Source of the DNA: Segatella albensis DSM 11370 = JCM 12258
GTDB lineage: Bacteria; Bacteroidota; Bacteroidia; Bacteroidales; Bacteroidaceae
Reading direction: 5' to 3'
Length of the DNA stretch: 35,705 nt
NCBI RefSeq assembly: GCF_000426565.1
Contig: NZ_AUFP01000018.1
Location: 1-35,705 of the forward strand
In this document: piece by piece, positions 16,616-26,220 of the stretch
Layout: every line of letters starts with the position of its first letter
Numbering within the stretch: position 1 is the stretch's first letter
Notes under the pieces: generated by a model
Told to the model about the DNA's origin: nothing
The model's input: only the letters and a program-made list of their open reading frames with translations
Database searches by the model: none
Translations under genes and position numbers: made by a program

Positions 16616-17218
16616 ATGGAAGAAATAAAAGTTATGGTAGCCGACGAATCACATATAAAATATGTCGACACCATACTACAGACAATTGCTGATGCGGCTA
16701 AAGTTCGTGGCACAGGTATAGCCAAGCGTTCTCCAGAATACGTGGCCACAAAAATGAAAGAAGCTAAAGCTGTCATCGCTTTGCAAGGTGAGAAATTCGC
16801 TGGTTTCAGTTATATTGAAACTTGGGGTAACAAGCAGTATGTCACAACATCTGGTCTTATTGTTCATCCTGATTTCAGAGGTTTAGGACTGGCAAAAAGA
16901 ATCAAGAATATGACCTTTACCCTTGCACGTAAGCGATGGCCGCTGGCTAAAATCTTCTCTTTGACATCAGGTTCTGCGGTAATGAAAATGAATACTCAGT
17001 TGGGATATCATCCTGTAACATTTGCAGACTTGACAGATGACGAAAGTTTTTGGCACGGATGCGAGGGTTGTATCAACCGTGATGTGCTACATCGAACGAA
17101 TCGCAGATATTGCATCTGCACAGCAATGCTTTTTGACCCAGAAGAGCATCTACCTGCTAAAATACCTGATGACGTTATGCAGCGAATCTACAAAATCGAC
17201 GCAGGCGAAAAAGGATAA
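16616..17218 (+). CDS. GNAT acyltransferase, probable N-acylglutamate (N-succinylglutamate) synthase
   Basis: 200 residues. The acetyl-CoA-fold core runs from about residue 5 to 150, with the acyl-CoA pyrophosphate loop around VHPDFRGLGLAKRIK (about 81-95) and a following helix. A four-cysteine stretch near the C-terminus (HGCEGCIN ... RRYCIC) is distinctive and might bind metal. The gene lies between argR and argG, as its counterpart does in Bacteroides, where (from memory of genetic studies in B. thetaiotaomicron) it supplies the first step of arginine synthesis, N-acylation of glutamate. The cluster lacks classical argA and argJ genes, which supports that role. Whether the acyl donor is succinyl-CoA or acetyl-CoA cannot be read here, but the last gene of the cluster points to succinyl. 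Confidence 0.8.
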   Translation: MEEIKVMVADESHIKYVDTILQTIADAAKVRGTGIAKRSPEYVATKMKEAKAVIALQGEKFAGFSYIETWGNKQYVTTSGLIVHPDFRGLGLAKRIKNMTFTLARKRWPLAKIFSLTSGSAVMKMNTQLGYHPVTFADLTDDESFWHGCEGCINRDVLHRTNRRYCICTAMLFDPEEHLPAKIPDDVMQRIYKIDAGEKG

Positions 17219-17241
17219 TAATAAATTAAAACGAAAAAACT

Positions 17242-18441
17242 ATGGCAAAGAAAAAAGTTGTTGTCGCCTTTAGTGGAGGCCTCGACACATCATATACAGT
17301 TATGAAACTAGCCCAGGAGGGTTGGGAGGTTTATGCAGCATGTGCTAACACCGGTGGATTCAGCGATGAACAGTTGAAGACAAATGAGCAAAATGCGTAT
17401 AAACTTGGTGCAACAAAGTATGTCACACTTGATGTCACACACGAATATTACGAGAAATCCTTGAAATATATGATCTTTGGTAATGTTCTGCGCAACAACT
17501 GCTACCCTATCTCGGTATCCTCAGAGCGTATCTTCCAAGCTATCGCCATCGCAAGATATGCAAATGAGATCAAAGCCGATGCTATCGCACACGGTTCTAC
17601 TGGAGCTGGCAATGACCAGATTCGTTTTGATATGACTTTCTTGGTTATGGCTCCGGGAGTAGAGATTATCACGCTCACACGTGACCATGCACTTAGCCGT
17701 AAGGAAGAGGTTGACTATCTGAACGAACATGGATTCTTTGCTGACTTTACAAAATTAAAATACTCTTATAACGTAGGCATTTGGGGTACAAGTATCTGTG
17801 GTGGTGAGATTTTGGATCCCACACAGGGGTTACCAGAGGAGGCCTATCTAAAACATGTGACAGAGCATCAGGAGACTGAACTCAAAATTACTTTCAAGAA
17901 GGGTGAAATTGAGGCTGTCAATGGTGAACACTTCGATGATAAAATCAAAGCGATACAGAAAATCGAAGAAATCGGTGCGGCTTATGCTATCGGACGTGAT
18001 TGCAATGTGGGTGATACGATCATCGGCATCAAGGGACGTGTCGGATTCGAAGCTGCGGCACCAAAACTTATCATCGAGGCTCATCGTCTACTGGAAAAGA
18101 GTACGCTCAGCAAGTGGCAACAGTACTGGAAGGACCAGGTAGGAAACTGGTATGGTATGTTCCTGCATGAGAGTCAGTATCTAGAGCCTGTAATGCCGGA
18201 TATAGAGGCTATGCTCACAAGTTCTCAACGTCATGTGAATGGTACTGCAATTTTGAAACTTCATCCTTATGGATTCCAGACTGTCGGTATTGACTCTGAA
18301 GATGACCTGACAAAGAGCAAACTGGGTGAATATGGAGAAATGCAGCATGGATGGACAGCACAAGATGCAAAAGGTTTCATCAAGGTAAGTTCTACGCCAC
18401 TTCGTGTATACTATGGTATGCATCCTGACGAAAAGAGATAA
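17242..18441 (+). CDS. argG: Argininosuccinate synthase
   Basis: 399 residues, normal length. The N-terminal ATP-pyrophosphatase loop is VVAFSGGLDTSYT (8-20); HGSTGAGNDQIRFD follows in the nucleotide-binding domain and carries the citrulline- and aspartate-binding region. It joins citrulline and aspartate with ATP to give argininosuccinate in the cytoplasm. The start at 17242 gives the standard N-terminus and leaves a 23-base gap from the GNAT gene. The product would go to ArgH, which is not in this window. Confidence 0.96.
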   Translation: MAKKKVVVAFSGGLDTSYTVMKLAQEGWEVYAACANTGGFSDEQLKTNEQNAYKLGATKYVTLDVTHEYYEKSLKYMIFGNVLRNNCYPISVSSERIFQAIAIARYANEIKADAIAHGSTGAGNDQIRFDMTFLVMAPGVEIITLTRDHALSRKEEVDYLNEHGFFADFTKLKYSYNVGIWGTSICGGEILDPTQGLPEEAYLKHVTEHQETELKITFKKGEIEAVNGEHFDDKIKAIQKIEEIGAAYAIGRDCNVGDTIIGIKGRVGFEAAAPKLIIEAHRLLEKSTLSKWQQYWKDQVGNWYGMFLHESQYLEPVMPDIEAMLTSSQRHVNGTAILKLHPYGFQTVGIDSEDDLTKSKLGEYGEMQHGWTAQDAKGFIKVSSTPLRVYYGMHPDEKR

Positions 18442-18467
18442 CAAGATATCGAAGAAAGAGAGATTTT

Positions 18468-19469
18468 ATGATAAAAATAGGAATTTTAGGTGCTGCTGGT
18501 TATACGGGGGGAGAACTTATCCGCCTGTTAATCAACCATCCGAATGCAGAAATCGTATTTGCAAACAGCGAAAGTAATGCAGGAAACCTCATCGCTGATG
18601 TGCATGAAGGACTTTATGGAGAGACTGATTTAAAGTTTACTTCTGAAATGCCTTTCGATGCTGTGGATGTCGTATTTTTCTGTTTCGGACATGGAAAAAG
18701 TGAAGCCTTCTTGAAGGAGCATGAGATACCTGCAAGCGTAAAAATCATCGACTTGGCTCAGGATTTCCGACTCGCTCCTGACGAAGTTATCAACACTCAG
18801 CATCCAACAACATCCCAACATGATTTCGTATATGGTTTACCTGAAATAAATGAATCTAAAATAGCCACAGCTCAGCACGTAGCGAATCCGGGATGCTTTG
18901 CAACTTGCATTCAACTCGGATTACTACCTGCTGCTCAAATGCACTTGCTGGACAAGGATGTGTCAGTAAATGCGATCACGGGTAGCACCGGAGCAGGTCA
19001 AAAGCCTGGGGCAACGACTCATTTTTCATGGAGAAACAATAATCTAAGTATCTATAAAGCTTTCAAGCATCAGCATGTGCCTGAGATAAGACAAAGTTTA
19101 AAACAGGTTCAAGGTTATCTGGATGCGAATATTGACTTTATACCATACCGTGGTGATTTCGCAAGAGGTATCTTCGCTACTGAGGTCGTAAAGACGGAAA
19201 AACCTCTTGAAGATATCGTGAAAGGATATAAAGAATTCTACAAGGATGCGCCTTTTACGCACTATGTAGATAAAGCTCTGGATTTAAAACAGGTAGTTAA
19301 TACTAATAAATGCCTGATTCATGTAGACAAGATCGATGATAAACTGCTTATCACTTCTTGCATCGACAATCTTCTGAAAGGTGCAGTTGGCCAAGCAGTA
19401 CAGAACATGAATATCATGTTCGACATTGATCAGACAACGGGTTTAAAACTGAAAAGTACTGCATTTTAA
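18468..19469 (+). CDS. argC: N-acyl-gamma-glutamyl-phosphate reductase
   Basis: 333 residues. The NADP-binding Rossmann motif is GILGAAGYTGGELIRLL (4-20), and the catalytic cysteine lies in ANPGCFAT (Cys143). A conserved histidine is expected in the KHQHVPEI segment. It reduces N-acyl-glutamyl phosphate to the semialdehyde, the third step of ornithine synthesis. In Bacteroides the substrate is believed to be the N-succinyl form. Its stop codon overlaps the argD start by one base (TAATG), which indicates translational coupling. Confidence 0.95.
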   Translation: MIKIGILGAAGYTGGELIRLLINHPNAEIVFANSESNAGNLIADVHEGLYGETDLKFTSEMPFDAVDVVFFCFGHGKSEAFLKEHEIPASVKIIDLAQDFRLAPDEVINTQHPTTSQHDFVYGLPEINESKIATAQHVANPGCFATCIQLGLLPAAQMHLLDKDVSVNAITGSTGAGQKPGATTHFSWRNNNLSIYKAFKHQHVPEIRQSLKQVQGYLDANIDFIPYRGDFARGIFATEVVKTEKPLEDIVKGYKEFYKDAPFTHYVDKALDLKQVVNTNKCLIHVDKIDDKLLITSCIDNLLKGAVGQAVQNMNIMFDIDQTTGLKLKSTAF

Positions 19470-20611
19470 TGAAATTATTCGACGTATATCCACTGTTCGA
19501 TGTAAATATTGTCAAAGGTAAAGGCTGTAAGGTATGGGACGAAAAGGGTCAGGAATATCTTGACCTCTATGGCGGACATGCCGTTATCAGCATCGGACAC
19601 TGTCATCCTCACTATGTAGAAAAGATGACAAAACAACTCCAAGAGTTGGGATTCTATTCAAATTCTGTTATCAACAAACTTCAACAGGAAGTTGCACAAC
19701 GATTAGGAAAAATCAGTGGCTATGAAGATTACCAGTTCTTTCTAATCAATTCTGGTGCCGAAGCTAATGAAAATGCTCTGAAATTAGCATCTTTCACAAA
19801 CGGAAGAAAGCGTGTTCTCTCTGCTGAGAAAGCCTTCCATGGTCGTACTTCCTTGGCTGTAGAGGTAACCAACAATCCTAAAATCATAGCCCCTATCAAC
19901 GACAATGGGCATGTGACATATCTCCCTATCAATGACTTGAGTGCTTGGGAAAAAGAACTCGCCAAAGGTGATGTCTGTGCTTGTATCATTGAATGTATAC
20001 AGGGTGTCGGTGGGTGCAATATGGTTGACAAGGAATTCGCACAAGGTCTGCAGGCTGCCTGCAAGAAGTACGGAGCGTTCCTGATCTGTGATGAGATACA
20101 ATGTGGATATGGAAGAACAGGAAAATTCTTCGCACATCAATGGTTAGATATCAAACCGGACCTGATAACTGTTGCCAAAGGTATCGGTAATGGATTTCCT
20201 ATGGCTGGCGTTCTCATCTCACCGGAGTTTAAACCTGTTTACGGACAGTTAGGCACAACTTTCGGAGGAAACCATTTGGCATGTACCGCTGCACTGGCTG
20301 TACTTGACGTTTTCGAAAAGGAAGGACTTGTAGAGAATGCTCATCTCGTCGGTGAGTATCTCATTGACGAACTCAAAGAATTACAGCAACGCACTAGCCA
20401 TATTCTCGAAATACGTGGACGCGGACTCATGGTAGGTGTTGTACTGGACATTCCTCAAAAAGAGGTTCGTAGCAAACTGATTTATGAGCAACATTGCTTC
20501 ACAGGTTGTGCTTCAACAAATATACTAAGGATTCTACCTCCTCTGATTCTTTCAAGATCAGAAGTAGATGAGTTTATCCAGAAACTGGAAACTGTACTTA
20601 ATGAACTATAA
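19469..20611 (+). CDS. argD: N-acylornithine aminotransferase (class III, PLP-dependent)
   Basis: 380 residues, typical of ArgD. GHAVISIGHCHP opens the large domain, NSGAEANENALKLA binds the PLP phosphate, CDEIQCGYGRTG (207-218) holds the ring-nitrogen aspartate, and TVAKGIGNGFPMAG carries Lys237 for the Schiff base. It transfers an amino group from glutamate to the N-acyl-glutamate semialdehyde. It overlaps argC by one base and is followed by proC after 10 bases. Like other family members it might also act on succinyl-diaminopimelate precursors; the cluster supports the arginine role. Confidence 0.94.
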   Translation: MKLFDVYPLFDVNIVKGKGCKVWDEKGQEYLDLYGGHAVISIGHCHPHYVEKMTKQLQELGFYSNSVINKLQQEVAQRLGKISGYEDYQFFLINSGAEANENALKLASFTNGRKRVLSAEKAFHGRTSLAVEVTNNPKIIAPINDNGHVTYLPINDLSAWEKELAKGDVCACIIECIQGVGGCNMVDKEFAQGLQAACKKYGAFLICDEIQCGYGRTGKFFAHQWLDIKPDLITVAKGIGNGFPMAGVLISPEFKPVYGQLGTTFGGNHLACTAALAVLDVFEKEGLVENAHLVGEYLIDELKELQQRTSHILEIRGRGLMVGVVLDIPQKEVRSKLIYEQHCFTGCASTNILRILPPLILSRSEVDEFIQKLETVLNEL

Positions 20612-20621
20612 TTCTTAAAAG

Positions 20622-21407
20622 ATGAAAATAGCCATAATAGGAGCTGGTGCCATGGGCGGAAGTTTCGCTGAGGGATTGTTAAAAGGTAGTATCTTCAATC
20701 CTTCTGACATTACTATTGCCAACCCCCACAAAGACAAATTGCAACGTTTCTCTAATTTAGGAGCGAATACAACGACGAATAATATCGAAGCTATAAAAGA
20801 TGCTGATATCATTGCTATCGTTGTAAAGCCATGGTTAGTAGAACAGGTAATCAATGAAATCAAAGATAGTATCGACTACAACCATCAGATCATCATCAAC
20901 ATGGCAGCTGCTATCAAGGCTGACACTTTATTTAGTTGGCTTGACAAAAATGGTCAGAAGCCCGTATTGTTCCAGGTTATTCCAAATATTGCCATAGCCC
21001 AAAAGGCTTCTATGACCTTCATTGTTCCGTGTGGAGCAAGCCACAAACAGACCTCCATCGTCAAAGAAGTCTTCGATGATTTAGGAAAGAGCCTCATCAC
21101 GGACGAAACACACCTCGGAGCAGGTACTACCCTCGCCAGTTGTGGAATAGCTTATGCCATGAGATATGTCAGAGCAGCTTCTGAAGGTGGTGTAGAATTA
21201 GGGTTCAAAGCCGATATTGCTAAAGAGATCGTATTACAGACCTTAAAAGGAGCTGTCGAGTTGTTACAAACAACAGGAATGCATCCCGAAACTGCCATTG
21301 ATCAGGTGACGACACCAGGCGGACTAACAATCAAGGGATTAAATACCATGGAAAAAAACGGTTTTTCAAATGCAGTAATAGAAGGATTGAAAGCAGGATT
21401 GAAATAA
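20622..21407 (+). CDS. proC: Pyrroline-5-carboxylate reductase
   Basis: 261 residues. The NADPH-binding motif is MKIAIIGAGAMGGSFAEGLL at the very N-terminus. VVKPWLVEQVI follows in the Rossmann domain, and TTPGGLTIKGL near the C-terminus is the family signature in the dimer domain. It catalyses the last step of proline synthesis. It is the last gene before a strong terminator, and so probably ends the transcript that starts at argR; proB and proA lie about 2.5 kb further on. Confidence 0.95.
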   Translation: MKIAIIGAGAMGGSFAEGLLKGSIFNPSDITIANPHKDKLQRFSNLGANTTTNNIEAIKDADIIAIVVKPWLVEQVINEIKDSIDYNHQIIINMAAAIKADTLFSWLDKNGQKPVLFQVIPNIAIAQKASMTFIVPCGASHKQTSIVKEVFDDLGKSLITDETHLGAGTTLASCGIAYAMRYVRAASEGGVELGFKADIAKEIVLQTLKGAVELLQTTGMHPETAIDQVTTPGGLTIKGLNTMEKNGFSNAVIEGLKAGLK

Positions 21408-21426
21408 AATTCTCACAATACTTTAC

Positions 21427-21465
21427 AAAATGCTGCACACATCAAAACATAATGTGCAGCATTTT
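21427..21465 (+). terminator. Intrinsic terminator after proC
   Basis: AAAATGCTGCACA (21427-21439) and TGTGCAGCATTTT (21453-21465) form a 13-bp perfect stem with a 13-base loop, followed by further T-rich sequence. It separates the argR-proC transcript from the cupin-regulator gene. Confidence 0.9.
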
Positions 21466-21530
21466 TATTTTTATTTAGATTACAAAAAATAAAAAGGCGA
21501 TACCCATAAAACAAATAAGAAATTATTTTG

Positions 21531-21538
21531 TATTTTTG
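21531..21538 (+). promoter_or_regulatory. -7 element for the cupin regulator and acyl-CoA synthetase
   Basis: TATTTTTG matches TAnnTTTG and lies 23 bases before the ATG at 21562. No TTTG is present at -33. Confidence 0.4.
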
Positions 21539-21561
21539 GAACGAAAAAAACGAATAAAATT

Positions 21562-22116
21562 ATGGAAGAATCAATCAAACAGATTGGGGAAAGACTAAAA
21601 GGTTTACGCGAGGTTCTCGACATACCTGCCGAGGAAGTTGCTGAACTTTGTGACATTTCCTTGGAACATTATCTTAAAATTGAGGCTGGAGAAGCAGATC
21701 CTTCTGTCTACAGACTCAGTAAGATTTCCAAAAAATATGGTATCGACCTCGATGTGCTTCTTTTCGGAGAAGAACCTCGCATGAGTAGCTATTACCTCAC
21801 CCGCAACGGTCAGGGACTGGAAATTGATAAAGGTAATGACTACAAATACCAAAGTCTTGCCAGTGGATTCAGAGGAAGAAAGGTTGACCCTTTCCTTGCT
21901 CAGGTAGATCCATTACCTGGTGACAAAAACCATTCTAAGAACACCCATGATGGTCAGGAGTATGATTTCATCCTGAGTGGTGTACTGGAAATAACCATAG
22001 AGGATAAAGTATTAACATTATCTCAAGGAGACAGCATCTATTTTGATGCACGTCACCCACATTGTATGCGAGCATTGGAAGGTAAACCTGCCACATTCCT
22101 TTGCATTGTTATCTAA
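21562..22116 (+). CDS. HTH-XRE/cupin two-domain transcriptional regulator
   Basis: 184 residues. An XRE-type helix-turn-helix occupies about 7-62 (IGERLKGLREVLDIPAEEVA; SLEHYLKIEAGEADPS). A cupin beta-barrel fills about 105-184, with metal- or ligand-type histidines in NHSKNTHDGQEYDF (123-136) and ARHPHCM (163-169). Such proteins usually bind a small effector in the cupin and control a neighbouring gene. Here the next gene, 14 bases downstream, is an acyl-CoA synthetase, so the likely effector is its substrate or product. There is a -7 box at 21531. The pair interrupts the arginine/proline genes but runs in the same direction. Confidence 0.88.
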   Translation: MEESIKQIGERLKGLREVLDIPAEEVAELCDISLEHYLKIEAGEADPSVYRLSKISKKYGIDLDVLLFGEEPRMSSYYLTRNGQGLEIDKGNDYKYQSLASGFRGRKVDPFLAQVDPLPGDKNHSKNTHDGQEYDFILSGVLEITIEDKVLTLSQGDSIYFDARHPHCMRALEGKPATFLCIVI

Positions 22117-22130
22117 ATAAAACTAGACTT

Positions 22131-23807
22131 ATGATAGAAAGATTTTTAAAGCAGACTAAATTTTCTTCAGAGGAAGACTTCAAAAAGAATCTGCAGTTTA
22201 TCGTTCCCGAAAATTTTAATTTCGCGTACGATGTTATGGATGAATGGGCCAAGGAACAACCTAACAAGGTTGCATTACTATGGACCAGTGAAAGAGGCGA
22301 AGAGGTAAAAACAACCTTTAAGGAATTTAAGGAACAAACAGACCGTACTGCTGCATATTTCCAAAGTCTGGGAATCAATCGTGGCGATAAAGTAATGTTG
22401 ATTCTGAAACGCCACTATCAGTGGTGGTTGAGCATGATGGGACTCTGCAAAATCGGAGCAATAGCTATTCCTGCTACTCATATGCTTACTTCTAAGGATA
22501 TCGAATATAGAAATAAAAGGGCCAGCGTTAAGGCTATTATCTGCTGTAACGATGAATATGTCACTACACAGATTCATGAGGCCATGCCAGCAAGTCCTAC
22601 CGTTAAAATCTTAGTGGCTGTCAACTCTATGATAGAAGCTGACAAAGCTATACCTGAAGGATTCCACGACTGGCATAAAGAATGGGCTGCAGCCCCGGAA
22701 TTTCACCGTCCAAACAATGTAAACGATAATGACGATACCATGCTCATGTATTTCACCAGTGGAACAAGCGGTGAACCGAAAATGGTAGCTCACGATTATC
22801 TTTATGCTCTGGGACATCTCACAACAGGTGTTTTCTGGCACAATCTGAATGAACATAGTATCCATCTCACCGTTGCTGATACAGGTTGGGGAAAAGCTGT
22901 TTGGGGAAAGCTCTATGGCCAATGGTTTGCTGGTGCGACCGTATTTGTTTATGACCACGAGAAGTTTACAGCTGAGAAGATTATGCGAGCTATGGAGAAA
23001 TACCATGTCACATCATTCTGTGCTCCTCCTACCATATATCGTTTCATGATTCTTGAAGACTTCAGCAAATATGACCTTAGCAATCTACAATATTGCACAA
23101 CGGCAGGTGAAGCCATGAATCCATCCGTTGAAAATACTTTCTTCAAGAGAACGGGTATTCATATCTATGAAGGATTTGGCCAGACTGAGACCACAATGAC
23201 TTTAGGAACATTCCCTTGGATTACACCAAAGCCAGGAAGTATGGGAAAGGCTAATCCTCAATATGATGTTCTTCTGCTCCGTCCTGATGGCACGAAGTGC
23301 GAGGATGGCGAAAAAGGTGAGATTTGTATCAGCACTATCAATAACAAGCCTATAGGTCTGTTCAAAGGCTACTACAGAGATAACGAGAAGACTCATGAAG
23401 CTTGGCATGATGGTATCTACCATACTGGAGATATGGCTTGGAGAGATGAAGATGGCTATTTCTGGTTTGTAGGCCGCACAGATGATGTCATCAAGAGTTC
23501 GGGATATCGCATTGGGCCTTTCGAAGTAGAAAATGCACTAATGACTCATCCTGCTGTTATTGAATGTGCAATCACAGGTGTTCCAGACCCAATCCGAGGC
23601 ATGGTAGTTAAAGCAACTGTGGTTTTAGCTGATAGCTACAAGCCTAAAGCCGGACCTGACTTGATAAAGGAGTTGCAAAATCATGTGAAGCATGTGACAG
23701 CACCTTACAAATATCCACGAGTTATCGAATTTGTCGATGAATTACCAAAAACGATTTCCGGTAAAATCCGACGAGTAGAAATTCGTGAAAATGATTCTAA
23801 GAAATAA
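22131..23807 (+). CDS. AMP-forming acyl-CoA synthetase (acetyl- or medium-chain acyl-CoA ligase type)
   Basis: 558 residues from the ATG at 22131; a longer frame opening at 22101 would run into the previous gene and adds an unlikely MHCYLNKTRL. ANL-superfamily motifs are complete: P-loop TSGTSGEPK (209-217), YEGFGQTETT, YHTGDMAWRDEDGYFWFVGR with the hinge aspartate, and the C-terminal KTISGKIRR with the adenylating lysine. It activates a carboxylic acid as acyl-adenylate and then acyl-CoA. The overall pattern resembles the medium-chain (ACSM) branch more than the long acetyl-CoA synthetase (about 650 residues); the real acid is not known. It is probably controlled by the cupin regulator directly upstream. 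Confidence 0.9.
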   Translation: MIERFLKQTKFSSEEDFKKNLQFIVPENFNFAYDVMDEWAKEQPNKVALLWTSERGEEVKTTFKEFKEQTDRTAAYFQSLGINRGDKVMLILKRHYQWWLSMMGLCKIGAIAIPATHMLTSKDIEYRNKRASVKAIICCNDEYVTTQIHEAMPASPTVKILVAVNSMIEADKAIPEGFHDWHKEWAAAPEFHRPNNVNDNDDTMLMYFTSGTSGEPKMVAHDYLYALGHLTTGVFWHNLNEHSIHLTVADTGWGKAVWGKLYGQWFAGATVFVYDHEKFTAEKIMRAMEKYHVTSFCAPPTIYRFMILEDFSKYDLSNLQYCTTAGEAMNPSVENTFFKRTGIHIYEGFGQTETTMTLGTFPWITPKPGSMGKANPQYDVLLLRPDGTKCEDGEKGEICISTINNKPIGLFKGYYRDNEKTHEAWHDGIYHTGDMAWRDEDGYFWFVGRTDDVIKSSGYRIGPFEVENALMTHPAVIECAITGVPDPIRGMVVKATVVLADSYKPKAGPDLIKELQNHVKHVTAPYKYPRVIEFVDELPKTISGKIRRVEIRENDSKK

Positions 23808-23815
23808 TAATGGTA

Positions 23816-23840
23816 TGTGCAGACTGAATAGGTCTGCACA
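23816..23840 (+). terminator. Hairpin between the acyl-CoA synthetase and proB
   Basis: TGTGCAGAC (23816-23824) and GTCTGCACA (23832-23840) form a perfect 9-bp stem with a 7-base loop. It begins 9 bases past the stop codon. No T-run follows (CCCTTAAAAC), so it is at best a weak terminator or an mRNA-stabilising structure. proB has no visible promoter of its own. Confidence 0.5.
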
Positions 23841-23889
23841 CCCTTAAAACAAAGGGAATCCACATACCACTAATAAACATATAAGAGAG

Positions 23890-24960
23890 ATGAAACGTAT
23901 TGTAGTAAAGGTAGGAAGCAATGTGCTTACCCGAGATGACGGCAAACTTGATGTTACAAGAATGTCGGCTATCGTTGACCAAATTGTTTGGTTGAAGAAT
24001 CATGGCTATGAAGTAATTCTTGTATCTTCAGGTGCTATGGCTAGTGGTCGTGATGAATTAAAGGTTAACCATAAACTCGATAGTGTAGAACAAAGACAAT
24101 TATTCTCTGCACTTGGCCAGGTAAAACTTATCGGTCTTTACTATGATCTCTTCCGAGAATATGATGTCCACATCGGACAAGTTCTTACGATGAAAGAGAG
24201 TTTCTCTACTAGAGGGGAATATTTAAATCAACGAGCTTGCATGACTGTAATGCTTGAGAATGGTGTTATCCCTATTGTCAATGAGAACGATACTGTGAGC
24301 GTAACAGAATTGATGTTCACAGATAACGATGAATTGGCAGGTTTGGTGGCTTCTATGATGGGGGCCAACGCTTTAATTATCCTCAGTAACGTTGATGGTA
24401 TTTACAACGGAGACCCTAAAGACCCTAAATCTCGGGTTATCCCTATGGTAAACTATGATCGTGACTTAGGAGAATATATTCAGGACTCCAAGAGCGGTTT
24501 TGGTCGAGGAGGAATGATAACAAAAACCAATATCGCACGCAAAGTAGCCGAAGAGGGCATTAAAGTGATTATTGCCAATGGTAAGACTTCAAATATTTTA
24601 ATTGATTTGGTAACAAAGTCACAGGAGACTATGCACACCGAATTTCGCCCAAACCCTTCCCCTACTTCTCAAGTCAAGAAATGGATTGCTCATAGCGAGA
24701 GTTTTGCTAAAGGTATTGTACATATCAACGCGAAGGCTGAAGAAGCACTAAAGGGTGATAAGGCTGTAAGTCTACTTTTGGTAGGTGTCACCTCGATAGA
24801 TGGAGATTTCGAAGAAGGTGACATCATAAACATAGAGGATGCACATGGACAAACCATTGCTGTGGGCAGAAGTGGATATTCATCGGACGAGGCACGAAAG
24901 CTTATCGGTGTTCATGACATAAAGCCATTGATTCATTACGACTATCTTTATATGGAATAA
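23890..24960 (+). CDS. proB: Glutamate 5-kinase with PUA domain
   Basis: 356 residues. The amino-acid-kinase fold opens with [32 protein letters not shown] and [15 protein letters not shown] carry glutamate- and ATP-binding residues, and [14 protein letters not shown] binds phosphate. Residues about 275-350 are the C-terminal PUA domain, as in E. coli ProB. It phosphorylates glutamate, the first and normally proline-inhibited step of proline synthesis. proA starts one base after the stop codon, so the unstable product can be handed over by a co-translated partner. Confidence 0.95.
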   Translation: MKRIVVKVGSNVLTRDDGKLDVTRMSAIVDQIVWLKNHGYEVILVSSGAMASGRDELKVNHKLDSVEQRQLFSALGQVKLIGLYYDLFREYDVHIGQVLTMKESFSTRGEYLNQRACMTVMLENGVIPIVNENDTVSVTELMFTDNDELAGLVASMMGANALIILSNVDGIYNGDPKDPKSRVIPMVNYDRDLGEYIQDSKSGFGRGGMITKTNIARKVAEEGIKVIIANGKTSNILIDLVTKSQETMHTEFRPNPSPTSQVKKWIAHSESFAKGIVHINAKAEEALKGDKAVSLLLVGVTSIDGDFEEGDIINIEDAHGQTIAVGRSGYSSDEARKLIGVHDIKPLIHYDYLYME

Positions 24961-24961
24961 T

Positions 24962-26209
24962 ATGGAACTAAAGGAGATTTTCAAAAGAACAAAAGAAGCA
25001 AGTTATGAACTTACTTCCGTGGACGATAAACGTAGAAATGAAATTCTACAAGCTGTAGCTGAATCCATATTAGAACATCAGGATGAACTTCTGAAAGCTA
25101 ACCTTGCCGACTTAGCACGAATGGATTCCAGTAACCCATTATACGACAGACTGCAACTTACAGAAAACCGTCTGAAGGACATTGCTTCTGACATGATAAA
25201 CGTCAGTAAGTTGCCTTCTCCTTTAGGTCGCATTCTAAAAGAAAAGACTTTAGATAATGGACTACATCTACAACGTGTAAGTGTGCCTTTTGGAGTTATC
25301 GGCATGATATATGAGGCTCGCCCTAATGTAACCTTCGACGTATTCTCTCTTTGCTTTAAAACTGGAAATGCCTGTATCTTGAAAGGTGGTAAGGATGCTG
25401 ACAACAGTAATCATGCAGGAGTAAACATTATTAAGGATGTACTCAAGAAATATGGTATCAACGAGCATATTGTAGAACTTCTTCCTGCTACCCATGAGGC
25501 TACAGGGGAAATGCTGAATGCCGTAGGTTATGTCGACTTGGTTATACCACGCGGTGGACGAAAACTTATCGACTTTGTACGAGATCATGCAAAAGTACCT
25601 TGCATAGAAACTGGTGCCGGAGTGGTAAACACTTATTTGGATGAAGACGGTGACATTGATATGGCTGCCCGAATCATCAACAACGCAAAGACAAGAAGAG
25701 TAAGTGTATGCAATGCTCTAGACTGTTTGATCGTTCATTCCGCACAACTACCTTATTTATATCAGGTATGCAAACCTTTGACTGAGAACAAGGTAACCCT
25801 TTATGCAGATGAGCGTGCCTTTGCTGCGTTATACGGGAAATATCCCAATAGTCTGCTTGAGCATGCTTCTTCTGACAGTTTCGGTACTGAATATATGGAT
25901 TATAAGATGGCTATACGAACTGTCGACAGCATAGAGGAGGCGCTCAATCATATTCAGCAATATGGTTCTGGACACAGTGAAGCCATCATCACAAATGACA
26001 AACTCAAAGCCCAATTATTCGAGCAACGCGTAGATGCTGCATGTGTCTACGTGAATGCACCTACAAGTTTCACAGATGGTGCACAGTTCGGATTAGGGGC
26101 AGAGATTGGAATAAGCACCCAGAAATTAGGTGCAAGAGGACCTATGGCACTAGAAGAAATCACCACATACAAATGGTTGATACAAGGAAACGGACAAATA
26201 AGGAAATAA
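24962..26209 (+). CDS. proA: Glutamate-5-semialdehyde dehydrogenase (gamma-glutamyl phosphate reductase)
   Basis: 415 residues, the family length. [17 protein letters not shown] in the NADPH-binding domain and [15 protein letters not shown] with the catalytic cysteine identify it; [17 protein letters not shown] is the usual C-terminal signature. It reduces glutamyl phosphate to glutamate semialdehyde, which cyclises to the substrate of ProC. It is tightly coupled to proB (1-base gap) and followed after 11 bases by the transcarbamylase gene, which puts proline and arginine genes on one transcript. Confidence 0.95.
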   Translation: MELKEIFKRTKEASYELTSVDDKRRNEILQAVAESILEHQDELLKANLADLARMDSSNPLYDRLQLTENRLKDIASDMINVSKLPSPLGRILKEKTLDNGLHLQRVSVPFGVIGMIYEARPNVTFDVFSLCFKTGNACILKGGKDADNSNHAGVNIIKDVLKKYGINEHIVELLPATHEATGEMLNAVGYVDLVIPRGGRKLIDFVRDHAKVPCIETGAGVVNTYLDEDGDIDMAARIINNAKTRRVSVCNALDCLIVHSAQLPYLYQVCKPLTENKVTLYADERAFAALYGKYPNSLLEHASSDSFGTEYMDYKMAIRTVDSIEEALNHIQQYGSGHSEAIITNDKLKAQLFEQRVDAACVYVNAPTSFTDGAQFGLGAEIGISTQKLGARGPMALEEITTYKWLIQGNGQIRK

Positions 26210-26220
26210 ATAATAATCGT

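Noticed and set aside
22101..22130. Earlier start for the acyl-CoA synthetase
   Set aside because: It would overlap the cupin regulator and adds residues not typical of the family; the ATG at 22131 gives a normal N-terminus.
26041..26220. N-terminal extension of the transcarbamylase
   Set aside because: The extra 60 codons lie within proA in another frame; the family N-terminus begins at the ATG at 26221.
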